In this document: positions 44,939-54,438 of the stretch, piece by piece
Layout: every line of letters starts with the position of its first letter
Numbering within the stretch: position 1 is the stretch's first letter
Position numbers and translations under genes: made by a program
Assembly (NCBI RefSeq): GCF_000379465.1
Contig: NZ_KB905380.1
Coordinates: 496,001-560,000 of the forward strand
DNA length: 64,000 nucleotides
Direction: 5' to 3'
Origin: Sciscionella marina DSM 45152
GTDB lineage: Bacteria > Actinomycetota > Actinomycetes > Mycobacteriales > Pseudonocardiaceae
The notes under the pieces: model-generated
Seen by the model: only the letters and a program-made list of their open reading frames with translations
Databases searched by the model: none
Told to the model about the DNA's origin: nothing

Positions 44939-45970
44939 CTATGCCGAGCCCGCCTTGACGTCCGAGGACTGTGCGGCGAGCTGGATAGCGATATCGATGA
45001 TCATGTCCTCCTGGCCGCCGACGTAGCCGTGCTCACCGACCTTGCGCAAGATCTCGTGGCTGGGCACCCCGTACCGTGCGGCGGCGCGCTCGGCGTGCAG
45101 CAGGAAGCTGGAGTACACGCCGGAATGCCCCTGCACGATGGAGCTGCGATCGGCCCACGGCAACCGGGTGATGAACGGCAGCGCCACTTCCGCGGCGGCA
45201 CCGAGGGTCTCGGTCAGGTCGAGCCCGGTGTCCACGCCCATCCGGTCGAACGCGGCCACCAGCACCTCGGTCGGCGAGTTGCCCGCGCCCGCGCCGAGCG
45301 CGCACAGGGTGCCGTCGATCTGGCGGGCCCCCGCCTGGTAGGCGGCCAGCGAATTGGCCACCCCGAGCGAGAGGTTCTGGTGCCCGTGCAGGCCGACCTG
45401 TGCGTCCTCGCCCAGTTCGGCGACCAGTGCTTCCACCCGGGCCCGCGCGTCGTCGGGAAGCAGTGCGCCCGCCGAATCGACCACGTACACGCCCTGGCAT
45501 CCGGCATCGGCCATGATGCGCGCCTGCTTGGCGAGCTCTTCCGGGCCGATCCGGTGCGAGAGCATCAGGAAACCGACCGTCTCCATGCCGAGATCGCGTG
45601 CCGCGCCGAAGTGCTGGATGGAGACGTCGGCCTCGGTGCAATGCGTGGCGATCCGCGCGACCCGCGCGCCGATATCGTGTGCCCGCTTCAGATCGGTGAT
45701 GGTGCCGACCCCGGGAAGCAGCAGCACCGCGATCCGCGCGCGCTCGGCCTCCTCGACCGCGGCCCGGATCAGGGTCAGCTCATCGGTCCCGGAAAAGCCG
45801 TAGTTGAAACTGGACCCGCCGAGCCCATCGCCGTGGGTGACCTCGATGACCTGGACCCCGGCGCGGTCGAGCACGCCGACCACATCCCGGACCTGCTGCT
45901 CGGTGAACTGGTGCGCCATGGCATGGCTGCCATCGCGCAGGGTGGTGTCGGTGATCCGGAGATCGGTCAT
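44939..45970 (-). CDS. 4-hydroxy-2-oxovalerate aldolase
   Basis: A 343-residue DRE-TIM metallolyase (DmpG/BphI/HsaF). [18 protein letters not shown] carries the metal and catalytic residues; [19 protein letters not shown] and [17 protein letters not shown] are also typical. It splits 4-hydroxy-2-oxovalerate to pyruvate and acetaldehyde and channels acetaldehyde to its dehydrogenase partner. ATG 45970 overlaps the dehydrogenase stop (ATGA). Confidence 0.96.
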   Translation of the reverse strand: MTDLRITDTTLRDGSHAMAHQFTEQQVRDVVGVLDRAGVQVIEVTHGDGLGGSSFNYGFSGTDELTLIRAAVEEAERARIAVLLLPGVGTITDLKRAHDIGARVARIATHCTEADVSIQHFGAARDLGMETVGFLMLSHRIGPEELAKQARIMADAGCQGVYVVDSAGALLPDDARARVEALVAELGEDAQVGLHGHQNLSLGVANSLAAYQAGARQIDGTLCALGAGAGNSPTEVLVAAFDRMGVDTGLDLTETLGAAAEVALPFITRLPWADRSSIVQGHSGVYSSFLLHAERAAARYGVPSHEILRKVGEHGYVGGQEDMIIDIAIQLAAQSSDVKAGSA

Positions 45971-46875
45971 GCCACGCCCTCCTTGCTGATGATGTGCTCG
46001 GCGAGCAGTTCCCCGGTGCGCGCGGCCGCCGCGGTCATGATGTCCAGGTTGCCCGCCCATTCCGGGAGATAGTCGCCGTTCCCGCGCACTTCGAGGAACA
46101 CCGCGACCCGTGCCTTGCCGCCCCAGTCGGCGCGCGGCTCGTCGAACTGCGGATCCGCCTTGAGCCGGTAACCGGGCACATAACGGCGCACCTCTTCGAT
46201 CATCCGGTGGATCGAGTCGGTGATGGCACCGGTGTCCGCGTCCGGATCGATCGCGCAGAACACGGTGTCCCGCATGATCATCGGCGGGTCGACCGGGTTG
46301 AGCACGATGATCGCCTTGCCCTTGTCCGCCCCGCCGACGGTTTCGATGCCGTTGGCGGTCGTCTCGGTGAACTCGTCGATGTTCGCGCGCGTTCCCGGAC
46401 CGGCCGAACGCGAGGCGATCGAGGCCACGATCTCGGCGTAGGACACCGGGGTGACCCGGGAAACCGCGTGCACCATGGGAATGGTGGCCTGCCCGCCGCA
46501 GGTGATCATGTTGACGTTCGGCGCTTCGAGGTGCTGACCGAGGTTGACCGGCGGGCAGGCGAACGGCCCGACCGCGGCCGGGGTGAGGTCCACGGCCCGG
46601 ATTCCCGCGTCGGCATAGCGCACCGCATTGGCCGCGTGCGCCCGCGCCGAGGTCGACTCGAACACCAGATCGGGCAGTTCCGCCTGGGACAGCAGCCAGT
46701 CGACGCCTTCGGCCGAGGCCTCGATGCCGAGTTCCCGCGCGCGGGCGAGTCCATCGGATTCCGGGTCGACCCCGACCATCGCGGACACCTCGACCAGTTC
46801 GCTGCGCCGGAGTTTGGCGAGTAGGTCGGTGCCGATGTTGCCGGGACCGACGATCGCCGCCTTCGCTTTCGTCAT
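45967..46875 (-). CDS. Acylating acetaldehyde dehydrogenase
   Basis: A 302-residue CoA-acylating dehydrogenase (DmpF/BphJ/HsaG). The NAD site is [13 protein letters not shown] and the catalytic cysteine lies in [16 protein letters not shown]. It converts acetaldehyde from the aldolase to acetyl-CoA in the same complex. Both ends overlap neighbours by ATGA, keeping subunits balanced. Confidence 0.96.
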   Translation of the reverse strand: MTKAKAAIVGPGNIGTDLLAKLRRSELVEVSAMVGVDPESDGLARARELGIEASAEGVDWLLSQAELPDLVFESTSARAHAANAVRYADAGIRAVDLTPAAVGPFACPPVNLGQHLEAPNVNMITCGGQATIPMVHAVSRVTPVSYAEIVASIASRSAGPGTRANIDEFTETTANGIETVGGADKGKAIIVLNPVDPPMIMRDTVFCAIDPDADTGAITDSIHRMIEEVRRYVPGYRLKADPQFDEPRADWGGKARVAVFLEVRGNGDYLPEWAGNLDIMTAAAARTGELLAEHIISKEGVA

Positions 46876-47666
46876 ACGTCCTCCTGTTTGCCGAATACCG
46901 CCGTGACACTGCCGAGCCCGGCGAACTCCGCGGTCACCGATTCGCCGGGAGCGACCGGATGCGCGGCGGACAGTGATCCGGGGAGCACCACGTGCCCCTC
47001 GGCCAAGGTGATGCCGAGTGGGCCGACGGTGTTCGCCAGCCACACCAAGGAATTCAGTGGTGAACCGAGCACGGCCGCGCCCGCTCCGGTGTCGATGACC
47101 TCGCCGCCCTTGCGCAGTACGCAGCCGGTCAGCCGAATGTCCACAGCGGACGGATCGAGGAACCTGCTGCCGAGCACCAGGCCACCGGAGGAAGCGTTGT
47201 CCGCGATCGTGTCCGGGAGGGCGATCCGCCAGTCCTTGATCCGCGAATCGATGATCTCCAGCGCGGGAACCACATAGCGCACCGCGGCCGCCGCTTCCGC
47301 CGCGGTGACCCCCGGGCCACGCAGCGGCGCTCCGAGCACGAAGCCGATCTCCGGTTCCACCTTGGGCTGCAGATAGCGCGCGGTGTCGATCGGCAGGCCC
47401 TCGAGGTGGAACATCGATTCGAGCAGGTGCCCGTAGTCCGGCTGGTTCACGCCGAGCTGGCGCTGCATCGCCGCCGAACTCAGGCCGACCTTGTGCCCGC
47501 GCACCACATCGCCCTCGGCCACCCACTGGCGTACCTGTTCGAGCTGGATGTGGTACGAGTCGGTGACCTCGAGTCCGGGGTATCGCCGGATGAGCGGGTC
47601 GATCGGTCCCTCGCGGTAGGCGGCGAGCAATTCCCGCGCCACAGCCTGCCGCTGCTGTTCCTGCAT
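46872..47666 (-). CDS. 2-keto-4-pentenoate hydratase
   Basis: A 264-residue hydratase of the fumarylacetoacetase superfamily (MhpD/HsaE). [35 protein letters not shown] and [11 protein letters not shown] match the family. It adds water to 2-hydroxypenta-2,4-dienoate, the product of aromatic or steroid ring cleavage. ATG 47666 has GAGG 6 nt upstream. First gene of the operon; no ring-cleavage dioxygenase is nearby, so the upper pathway must be elsewhere. Confidence 0.93.
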   Translation of the reverse strand: MQEQQRQAVARELLAAYREGPIDPLIRRYPGLEVTDSYHIQLEQVRQWVAEGDVVRGHKVGLSSAAMQRQLGVNQPDYGHLLESMFHLEGLPIDTARYLQPKVEPEIGFVLGAPLRGPGVTAAEAAAAVRYVVPALEIIDSRIKDWRIALPDTIADNASSGGLVLGSRFLDPSAVDIRLTGCVLRKGGEVIDTGAGAAVLGSPLNSLVWLANTVGPLGITLAEGHVVLPGSLSAAHPVAPGESVTAEFAGLGSVTAVFGKQEDV

Positions 47667-47694
47667 GCAACACCTCGTCTCTTCGCTGGCCCCG

Positions 47695-47749
47695 ACGCTA
47701 GGCGCGGTACCGGCGCGGAACAAGGGGTGTGTGCCACTGAGTGGAACAC
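47695..47749 (-). promoter_or_regulatory. Promoter and IclR-type operator of the hydratase operon
   Basis: Reading the minus strand, TTGTTC (47723-47718) and TAGCGT (47700-47695) are exactly 17 nt apart. Just upstream, at 47749-47729, is a 21-bp inverted repeat with arms GTGTTCCACT and AGTGGCACAC around a single C (9 of 10 pairs match). This layout fits control by the IclR protein encoded in the operon. Confidence 0.7.
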
Positions 47750-47750
47750 T

Positions 47751-48884
47751 TCAGCGCGTGTAGACTCGCTGTGCGTTCTCCGCGCCGATCATCCGCGCCA
47801 CCCGGAGCGCATCCGCGCGCGACCAGGCACCCTCGGTGACGAACCCGCCGAGCACCCGGCGCATCGCCCGCCGCCACAGCAAAGCGCCCAGATGGTGCAG
47901 TTCCGCGGGCCCGAACGCGTCCGAGGAGAACAGCAGCTTGCCGAACGGGGCCAGTTCCAGTGATTCGGCGAGCACCGCCTCGGCGCGTGCACCGAGATGG
48001 GTCAGCGCGAGGCCGGTGTCCAGATACACGTGCGGATAGACCTGGGCGAGAAATCCCGCGTTGCGGTGGAAGGGATAACAGTGCAGCAGCAACACATCCA
48101 CGCGGTTCCGCTCGATGCGCTCCAGCCAGTCGGTCAGCAGCGCCGGATCGCAGTGCCGCAGCCGCAGATCGGGATCGCCGAGCCCGGTGTGCAGCTGCAG
48201 TGGAAGGCCCCGTTCGATCCCGCACCACAGCAGAAAGCGCAGCAGCACCGGGTCCGCGAGGCGCGCCGTACCGCCACGATCCCGCGCACGCAACCAGTTT
48301 CCGGCCGCGCGCACCACCTCGTGCCCGGCAGGTGGCTCGGGATCGAAGGCGAGCCCGTGCCGGTAGGCGATGATGCTCTTGAGCCCGGCCGCGGTGGCGC
48401 TGCGTTCGGCGAGCAGTTCAGGGAACCGGCGGGCGAAGGCCGTGGCCCCGATCCCGTCCGCGGCCAGTCCTTCGGCGAGGCTTTCCAACCGCACGATCTC
48501 CCCCGCCCGCGCGCCGCTCGCCTCGGCCATCGCGGGCGGTCCGAGCACCGGGGCGCCGAGGATCCCGGTGTCCACCAGAAACCGCCCGATCCCGCTCGCG
48601 GTGAGCAGCCGCCGGTTGACCTCCTCGGTGCCGAGTTCGGCGCGGCGGGCGCAGTACGGCCCGGCCCCGGTGTGCGGTTGGAGCCCGAGCACCGGGGCAC
48701 ACCACCGGCGCACCGCGAACCCGAGCTGCGAGTCGAACCGGCTCGTGCCGACCGCGGCCGGCCGGTCGGACTCGGTGAGAAAGGACTCGAACCGGGCCCG
48801 GTCGGCCGGTTCCGCGAGTGCCCCGTGTACGTGGTGGTCCACGAGGCGTAGTTCCTCGATCTCCTCGAGCACCAAGCCCTCCAC
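47751..48884 (-). CDS. Amidohydrolase-family protein (FluG N-domain-like)
   Basis: A 377-residue TIM-barrel metal hydrolase of the amidohydrolase-2 type. VDHHVHGAL gives the HxH metal pair, LQLHTGLGDPD and VLLLHCYPFHRNAGFL further ligands, and LLFSSDAFGPAELHHLG the catalytic Asp. Close relatives are linked to glutamine-synthetase-like enzymes (FluG). GTG 48884 has AAAGGGAGGT upstream. It precedes the hydratase operon on the same strand, but that operon has its own promoter. Substrate unknown. Confidence 0.85.
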   Translation of the reverse strand: MEGLVLEEIEELRLVDHHVHGALAEPADRARFESFLTESDRPAAVGTSRFDSQLGFAVRRWCAPVLGLQPHTGAGPYCARRAELGTEEVNRRLLTASGIGRFLVDTGILGAPVLGPPAMAEASGARAGEIVRLESLAEGLAADGIGATAFARRFPELLAERSATAAGLKSIIAYRHGLAFDPEPPAGHEVVRAAGNWLRARDRGGTARLADPVLLRFLLWCGIERGLPLQLHTGLGDPDLRLRHCDPALLTDWLERIERNRVDVLLLHCYPFHRNAGFLAQVYPHVYLDTGLALTHLGARAEAVLAESLELAPFGKLLFSSDAFGPAELHHLGALLWRRAMRRVLGGFVTEGAWSRADALRVARMIGAENAQRVYTR

Positions 48885-48966
48885 GATGACCTCCCTTTCG
48901 CGTACCCGGACACGGTAGCGCCGTAAACTCCCGCCGAGGAGTGGACGGCAGACGGGAGCAGGGCCA

Positions 48967-49443
48967 GTGACCGAACGGGAAGTGCTCACCTGGGAGCGAT
49001 TCGGTGTCGCGACACGTGAGCTGGCGACGATGGTCGCCGAGGACGGGTTCCGGCCCGATCTGATACTCGCCATCGCACGCGGTGGACTGTTCGCCGCGGG
49101 GGCACTCGGTTACGACCTCGAGGTGAAGAACCTGCACGTGATGAACGTGGAGTTCTACACCGGCGTGGACAAGCGCCTGGACATGCCGGTGATGCTTCCG
49201 CCGGTGCCGAACGCGGTCGATCTGACGAGCAAGCGGGTGCTCGTGGCCGATGATGTCGCGGACACCGGGGCCACTCTGAAGCTGGTGCGCGATTTCTGCG
49301 CCGAGCACGTCCTCGAGGTGCGCTGCGCGGTGGTCTACGAGAAGCCGCGCTCCTCGGTGCAGTGCGAGTACGTCTGGCACCGCACCGACCGCTGGATCGA
49401 TTTTCCCTGGTCGAGTCAGCCTCCGGTGGTCCCCCGCGACTGA
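48967..49443 (+). CDS. Phosphoribosyltransferase-domain protein
   Basis: A 158-residue PRTase. The PRPP loop is VLVADDVADTGATL and the N-terminal LAIARGGLFAAG is the pyrophosphate loop. It resembles archaeal/actinobacterial xanthine-guanine-like PRTases; the base is not predictable. GTG 48967 begins 82 nt from the divergent amidohydrolase. Confidence 0.88.
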   Translation: MTEREVLTWERFGVATRELATMVAEDGFRPDLILAIARGGLFAAGALGYDLEVKNLHVMNVEFYTGVDKRLDMPVMLPPVPNAVDLTSKRVLVADDVADTGATLKLVRDFCAEHVLEVRCAVVYEKPRSSVQCEYVWHRTDRWIDFPWSSQPPVVPRD

Positions 49444-49509
49444 GCCGGTTCTCGCGTTCGGTCCGGTTTCGGTACAGGATGGAGGCCCTGGACAACAAAG
49501 GAGTTGCTC

Positions 49510-51099
49510 ATGGCCGAGGTACCGACGGGATTCGACTATGTGGTCATCGGGGCCGGTTCGGCGGGCTCGGCGCTCGCGGCACGGCTGAGCGAGGACGAGA
49601 ACCGCAGCGTGCTGCTGCTCGAGGCCGGGCCGTCCGACAAGGTGATGGCGGTCCGCACCCCGGCGGCGTTCGCGAACCTCTTCGAGACCGACCGGGACTG
49701 GAACTACCGCACCGTTCCGCAGCCCGAGCTGGCCGATCGCCGGATCTACTGGCCGCGCGGCAAGATGCTCGGCGGTTCCTCCTCGATGAACGCCATGATG
49801 TGGGTGCGCGGGTTCGCCGCCGACTACGAGGAATGGGGTGAGCTGGCCGGAGCTCCGTGGTCCGCGGCCAAGGCGCTGGAGCTGTTCACCCGCATCGAGG
49901 ACACCGAGACCCCCGATGGTGGGCACCAGGGCCGCGGTGGTCCGATGGCCGTCGGCAAACAGCGCTCCCCGCGCGCGATGACCGGGCAGTACCTCGCGGC
50001 GTGCGAGAAATTCGGCCTGCCCCGCGCGATGACGACCAACGGCCCGCACGAGGCGGGGTTCACCGAGACGATGGTCAGCCAGCGCGCCGGCCGCCGGTGG
50101 AGCACCGTCGACGGCTATCTGCGGCCCGCCGCCCGGCGCGCCAATCTGACCGTGCTCACCGGCGCCCACACCCTGCGCATCGCGGTCGACGGCGGCCGGG
50201 CGCGCGGGGTGGAGTACCTGCACCGGGGACGGCACCGCACCGCGACCGCGGGCACCGAAATCATCCTGTGCGGCGGGGCGATCAACTCGCCGCAGTTGCT
50301 GATGCTCTCCGGGATCGGGCCCGCCGAAAAGCTGCGCGCACACGGTATCCCGGTCGTGGTGGACAGTGCCGAGGTCGGTGTGAACCTGCGCGATCATCTC
50401 GCCGCTCCCCTGGTGCTCGGCGCCCGCGAGGGTTCGCTGTATCCGGCGACCAAACCACCGGCGCTGCTCGAATACCTGTTGCGCCACAACGGAATGCTCA
50501 CCTCGAACATCGGTGAGGCCTACGGTTTCGTCAGCAGTGACCCGTTGCTCGGCGCCCCCGATCTGGAGCTGATCTTCGTCCCGGTTCCGTTCCTCGCCGA
50601 GGGGCTGGAGGCGCCACAGAGCCACGGCCTCACCACCGGACCGGTGCTGCTGCGCCCGGAGAGCACCGGAACGGTCACCCTCGAATCGGCCGATCCACTG
50701 CGGGCGCCGCTGGTGGATCCGCGCTACCTCAGCGATCCGGCCGGCCACGACCTCGCGCGGCTGCGGTACGGACTGGAACTCACCGAGGAACTCCTGGGGA
50801 CCGAACCGCTCGCCGGACTGGTCGAGGGCTGCCTGCAACCCGCGGGCATGGGACCGGGCGCCGAACGCAGGGAAACCGCACTGCGCGAGCACTCCCAGAC
50901 CCTCTATCACCCCGTCGGCACCTGCCGGATGGGCCGCGATGAGCACTCCGTGGTCGACCCGCGGCTGCGCGTGCGCGGCGTACCGGGACTGCGCGTCGCC
51001 GACGCCTCGATCATGCCGAGCATCATCCGGGGGCACACCAACGCTCCCGCGATCCTCATCGGTGAACAGGCCGCCGAGTTTCTGCGCGAGGACACCTGA
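49510..51099 (+). CDS. GMC oxidoreductase (choline dehydrogenase-like)
   Basis: A 529-residue flavoenzyme. The N-terminal FAD site is VIGAGSAGSALAARLSE, GMC signature 1 is GKMLGGSSSMNAMMWVRG, signature 2 is GGAINSPQLLMLSGIG, and the catalytic His lies in LYHPVGTCRMG. It oxidises alcohols. ATG 49510 has AAAGGAG 7 nt upstream. No choline or betaine genes adjoin, though an aminoaldehyde dehydrogenase is 3 kb away. Confidence 0.94.
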   Translation: MAEVPTGFDYVVIGAGSAGSALAARLSEDENRSVLLLEAGPSDKVMAVRTPAAFANLFETDRDWNYRTVPQPELADRRIYWPRGKMLGGSSSMNAMMWVRGFAADYEEWGELAGAPWSAAKALELFTRIEDTETPDGGHQGRGGPMAVGKQRSPRAMTGQYLAACEKFGLPRAMTTNGPHEAGFTETMVSQRAGRRWSTVDGYLRPAARRANLTVLTGAHTLRIAVDGGRARGVEYLHRGRHRTATAGTEIILCGGAINSPQLLMLSGIGPAEKLRAHGIPVVVDSAEVGVNLRDHLAAPLVLGAREGSLYPATKPPALLEYLLRHNGMLTSNIGEAYGFVSSDPLLGAPDLELIFVPVPFLAEGLEAPQSHGLTTGPVLLRPESTGTVTLESADPLRAPLVDPRYLSDPAGHDLARLRYGLELTEELLGTEPLAGLVEGCLQPAGMGPGAERRETALREHSQTLYHPVGTCRMGRDEHSVVDPRLRVRGVPGLRVADASIMPSIIRGHTNAPAILIGEQAAEFLREDT

Positions 51100-51157
51100 G
51101 ACACCGATCCATGGCAGGCTCAGCGGGAACACCCCGCACACGAACTAGTGGTCTGCC

Positions 51158-51740
51158 ATGTATCCGCAACAGCCCGGCTATCCCTCGTATCCGCAACAGC
51201 CGATCCGGCCGAGCGGATCGACCGCGACCACCGCCGCCGTGCTCGGTATCGTCCTCGGCATCGGCTCGATCGTGGGATTCAGCGCCACGAGTATCCGCCT
51301 CGTCGGGTGATCCCGCTGGCCATCGTCCTGATCGCCGGCGCCGTCGGGGTGTTCACCGGACAGACGAACGGCCGCATCGTCCTGATGATCGGCGGCGCGC
51401 TCCAGGCTGTGGCCTCGGTCGTGTTCGGCGTCCTGACGGGAGCCTTCACCCATCTGACCGCCTCTCCCGTTCCACTGATCCTTCTCGCCATGGCGCTCGT
51501 CGGGATCCTGGTCACCGTGCTGGCCGCGCTCCCCTCCACCGCGAACCATCTGCGCGCCCGACAACAGGAGCGGAAGGGACTCTCCGGGCAGTCCCCTCAA
51601 CAGCAGTACCCACAACAGTCCTATCCGCAGCGGCACACCCCCAGCAGTTCCCGCCCCAGCAACAGTTCCCCCCGCAGCAATTCCCGCCGCAGGCGCCGCC
51701 GAATCAGCCGTATCCGCCGCAGAATCCGGGTCCGCGATGA
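51158..51740 (+). pseudogene. Pro/Gln-rich membrane protein with two frameshifts
   Basis: Three in-order pieces in three frames make one sensible protein of about 194 residues. A Tyr/Pro/Gln-rich N-terminus (MYPQQPGYPSYPQQP) precedes a membrane helix; one extra G at the GGG run 51305-51307 joins this to VIPLAIVLIAGAVGVFTGQT and further helices; one extra C at the C run 51638-51642 joins that to a PQQFPPQQQFPPQ tail ending at 51740. Function unknown. Both breaks are one-base losses in homopolymers. Confidence 0.75.
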
Positions 51741-52552
51741 TCGACGCGGATCGTGCCGGGCGGACCGTGCTCGTCACCGGCGGCGCGGCGGGCCTCGGGG
51801 CCGCGATCTCGCGTGCCTTCTCCGCCCAGGGCACGCGCCTCGCGGTGCACCATTTCGGCGCGGAATCCCGCCCTCCCGAGGGAAGCTTGTGGGAGCACCG
51901 CAGCCGGGCCGAAGCGCAGGTCACCGCATTGGCCGGAGAACTGGGCGCGGTCACGTTCGCCGCCGATCTCACCGCCGCCGAGGCGCCGCGGCTGCTTCCC
52001 GACGCGGTCACCGAACGGCTCGGCCCGGTGGACGTGCTGGTGAACAACGCCGCGCACTGCGAACAACCGGACAGCATCGAGACCCTCGGCCTCGACGGTC
52101 TCGCCAGGCACTACGCGGTGAACACCTTCGCACCCGCCCTACTCACCTCCACCGACGCCGCCCGCGCCTTCCCCGGACAGACCGGTTACGGTACCTCGAA
52201 AGCCGCGCTCGAAGGGTTCACCAGGTCGGCGGCGCTGGACCTCGGCCCCAGTGGGATCCGGGTCAACGCGGTCGCCCCCGGTCCGGTGCAGACCGGTTGG
52301 CTCGACGGGGAGATGCTCGAACACGCGCGCTCGATCGTGCCGCTCGGCCGGGTCGGTGAACCCGAGGACATCGCCGATGCCGTGGTGTTGCTCGCCTCGC
52401 GGCAGGCGCGCTGGATCACCGGTCAGGTGCTGCAGGTGGCAGGCGGGCACGCACTCCAGGCGATGTCCACAGTGGACGGATTCATCTGCGATAAAGCTCG
52501 ACCGTGCAGGGGATCTCGTCCTCGGTGTACCGGGTGGACTCGGCCAGCGTGA
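51737..52552 (+). CDS. Short-chain dehydrogenase/reductase with internal deletion
   Basis: A 271-residue SDR. TGGAAGLGAAIS binds NAD(P), VLVNNAAH follows, and the catalytic Ser and Tyr/Lys remain as STDAARAF and YGTSK with the usual 13-residue spacing. The roughly 15-20 residues that normally precede the Ser (end of helix E and strand 5, usually ...GRVVNIS) are missing between PALLT and STDAAR, so activity is doubtful. The C-terminus normally ends near VAGGHAL; here it reads on about 30 residues over the 3' end of folA. ATG 51737 overlaps the previous stop. Confidence 0.8.
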   Translation: MIDADRAGRTVLVTGGAAGLGAAISRAFSAQGTRLAVHHFGAESRPPEGSLWEHRSRAEAQVTALAGELGAVTFAADLTAAEAPRLLPDAVTERLGPVDVLVNNAAHCEQPDSIETLGLDGLARHYAVNTFAPALLTSTDAARAFPGQTGYGTSKAALEGFTRSAALDLGPSGIRVNAVAPGPVQTGWLDGEMLEHARSIVPLGRVGEPEDIADAVVLLASRQARWITGQVLQVAGGHALQAMSTVDGFICDKARPCRGSRPRCTGWTRPA

Positions 52553-52946
52553 AGGCCGAGAGATCCGGTTCCCAGACCGTGTCCCCTTCCGGGCTGGCGT
52601 GCACCCTGGTCAGGTGCACCAGATCGGCGAACGGCAGCGCCGCCCGGTACACGGTCGCGCCGCCGATCACGAACGCCCGGCCGGGCCCGGCAGCGGCCAC
52701 TGCCTGATCGAGCGAGGAAAACCATTCCACCCGCGGATCCCCGGAACCCATGGACAGCACCAGGTTGCGGCGACCGGGAAGCGGGCGCCCGATCGACTCG
52801 AAAGTCCTGCGCCCCATGATGATCGGATGCCCGAGGGTGAACCGTTTGAACCGCGCGAGATCCCCGGGAAGTTTCCAGGGCATGCCGCCGCGGTCGCCGA
52901 GCACTCCGTTCTCGGCGACCGCGGCGACCAGTCCGATCTCAGTCAA
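52482..52946 (-). CDS. folA: Dihydrofolate reductase
   Basis: A 154-residue DHFR: LVAAVAENGVLGDRGGMPWKLPGDL, MGRRTFESIGRPLPGRRNLVLS and FVIGGATVYRAAL are classic substrate and NADPH elements. It regenerates tetrahydrofolate. The start is probably TTG 52946, which overlaps the aldehyde dehydrogenase stop by 8 nt, implying cotranscription. No thyA is adjacent, which is less usual. Confidence 0.95.
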   Translation of the reverse strand: MTEIGLVAAVAENGVLGDRGGMPWKLPGDLARFKRFTLGHPIIMGRRTFESIGRPLPGRRNLVLSMGSGDPRVEWFSSLDQAVAAAGPGRAFVIGGATVYRAALPFADLVHLTRVHASPEGDTVWEPDLSAFTLAESTRYTEDEIPCTVELYRR

Positions 52947-54369
52947 CGGCGCTCATCACGTGCTTGATGCGGGTGTAGTCGTCGAAGCCGTAGCCGGAGA
53001 GGTCCTTGCCGTAACCGGAGTGCTTGAACCCACCGTGCGGCATCTCGGCGGCGAGCGGGATGTGGCAGTTGATCCACACGCACCCGAAGTCGAGGTCCCG
53101 CGAGGCGCGCATCGCGGTGCCGTGGTCGCTGGTCCACACCGAGGAGGCCAGCCCGTACTGCACATCGTTGGCCATCCGGAACGCCTCGGCCTCGTCGGTG
53201 AACGACTGCACGGTGATCACCGGGCCGAACACCTCGTTCTGCACGATCTCGTCGCCCTGGCGCAGCCCGGAGACCACGGTCGGCTCGAAGAAGAATCCCT
53301 TGTCCCCGAACCGTTTCCCGCCCGCGTTGACGACCGCGTGCCCCGGCAGCCGGTCGATGAAGCCCTGCACCTTCTCCAGCTGGGCCGCCGAGTTGAGCGG
53401 GCCGTAGAGCACGTCCTGCTCATCGGGCTTGCCCGTCTTGGTCGCCTTCGCCACCTCGGTCAGCGCGCGCACGAAGTCCTCCTGCGCGCCCTCCTGCACG
53501 AGCACCCTGGTCGCGGCCGTACAGTCCTGGCCGGCGTTGAAGTAGCCCGCCTCGGCGATCTGCTCGGCCGCGGACTTCAGGTCGGCGTTGTCGAACACGA
53601 TCACCGGTGCCTTGCCGCCGAGTTCCAGGTGCACCCGCTTCAGGTCGACGGCAGCGGAACCGGCGACCTCCATACCCGCGCGCACCGAACCGGTCACCGA
53701 GACGATGCTCGGGGTCTCGTGCTCGATGAGCAGCCGTCCGGTGTCCCGGTCGCCGCAGACCACGTTGAACACCCCGGGCGGGAGGAATTCGGCGAGCACC
53801 TCGGCGGTGAGCACGGTCGAAGCGGGGGTGGTGTCCGAGGGCTTGAGCACCACGGTGTTGCCCGCGGCGATCGCCGGGGCCCACTTCCACATCGCCATGA
53901 CCATCGGATAGTTCCACGGCGTGACCTGTGCGGCGACCCCGATCGGCTCACGGCGGACGAAGGAGGTGAGACCCTCCATGTACTCGCCCGCCGACTTGCC
54001 CTCCAGATTGCGGGCCGCACCGGCGAAGAACCGGGTGTGGTCGATCAGCTGGAACATCTCTTCGGACTCGACCAGGGCCAGCGGCTTCCCGGTGTTCGCC
54101 GACTCCAGCTTGACGAACTCGTCCTTGCGGGCCTCGAACGCGTCGGCGATCTTGTTCAGCGCGAGCTGACGTTCCCGCGGCGTGGTGCGCGACCAGGTCT
54201 TGAAGGCCTCGGCCGCGGCGGCGAAGGCGGCGTCCACATCCTCGGCTCCGGAAAGGGCCGCGGTACCGAGGACTTCGCCGGTCACCGGATCGATCAGCTC
54301 GCTCGTCTTGCCCGAGACCGCGTCCCGGTGCTCGCCCGCGATGAAGTTCCGGACGGTGATACTACCCAT
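52939..54369 (-). CDS. Gamma-aminobutyraldehyde dehydrogenase-like ALDH
   Basis: A 476-residue NAD(P)-dependent aldehyde dehydrogenase. VTPWNYPMVMAMWKWAPA, HLELGGKAPVIVFDNAD (general-base Glu) and NAGQDCTAATR (catalytic Cys) closely resemble PatD/YdcW enzymes that oxidise 4-aminobutanal during putrescine breakdown. ATG 54369 is clear. It has its own promoter with an inverted repeat and is followed by folA. Confidence 0.9.
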   Translation of the reverse strand: MGSITVRNFIAGEHRDAVSGKTSELIDPVTGEVLGTAALSGAEDVDAAFAAAAEAFKTWSRTTPRERQLALNKIADAFEARKDEFVKLESANTGKPLALVESEEMFQLIDHTRFFAGAARNLEGKSAGEYMEGLTSFVRREPIGVAAQVTPWNYPMVMAMWKWAPAIAAGNTVVLKPSDTTPASTVLTAEVLAEFLPPGVFNVVCGDRDTGRLLIEHETPSIVSVTGSVRAGMEVAGSAAVDLKRVHLELGGKAPVIVFDNADLKSAAEQIAEAGYFNAGQDCTAATRVLVQEGAQEDFVRALTEVAKATKTGKPDEQDVLYGPLNSAAQLEKVQGFIDRLPGHAVVNAGGKRFGDKGFFFEPTVVSGLRQGDEIVQNEVFGPVITVQSFTDEAEAFRMANDVQYGLASSVWTSDHGTAMRASRDLDFGCVWINCHIPLAAEMPHGGFKHSGYGKDLSGYGFDDYTRIKHVMSAVD

Positions 54370-54409
54370 TCCGATCCACTCTCCCGCTCTTGTTACGAAT
54401 TCAGCCAGG

Positions 54410-54438
54410 ATCGTAGCGATATACTACGAAATTGTCAC
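54410..54438 (-). promoter_or_regulatory. ALDH promoter with embedded inverted repeat
   Basis: On the minus strand GTGACA (54438-54433) and TACGAT (54415-54410) are 17 nt apart. Between them lies TCGTAG-N7-CTACGA (54411-54429), a perfect 6-bp-arm repeat that would let a regulator block the promoter. The regulator is not in the vicinity. Confidence 0.6.

Noticed and set aside
51158-51740. CAG-rich repeats near 51600-51720 as a CRISPR or microsatellite
   Set aside because: They are codon repeats of a Pro/Gln-rich protein tail with no spacer structure.
52160-52200. Loss of the catalytic serine in the SDR at 51737
   Set aside because: On closer reading the Ser is retained in STDAARAF with the normal 13-residue distance to Tyr; what is missing is the strand before it.
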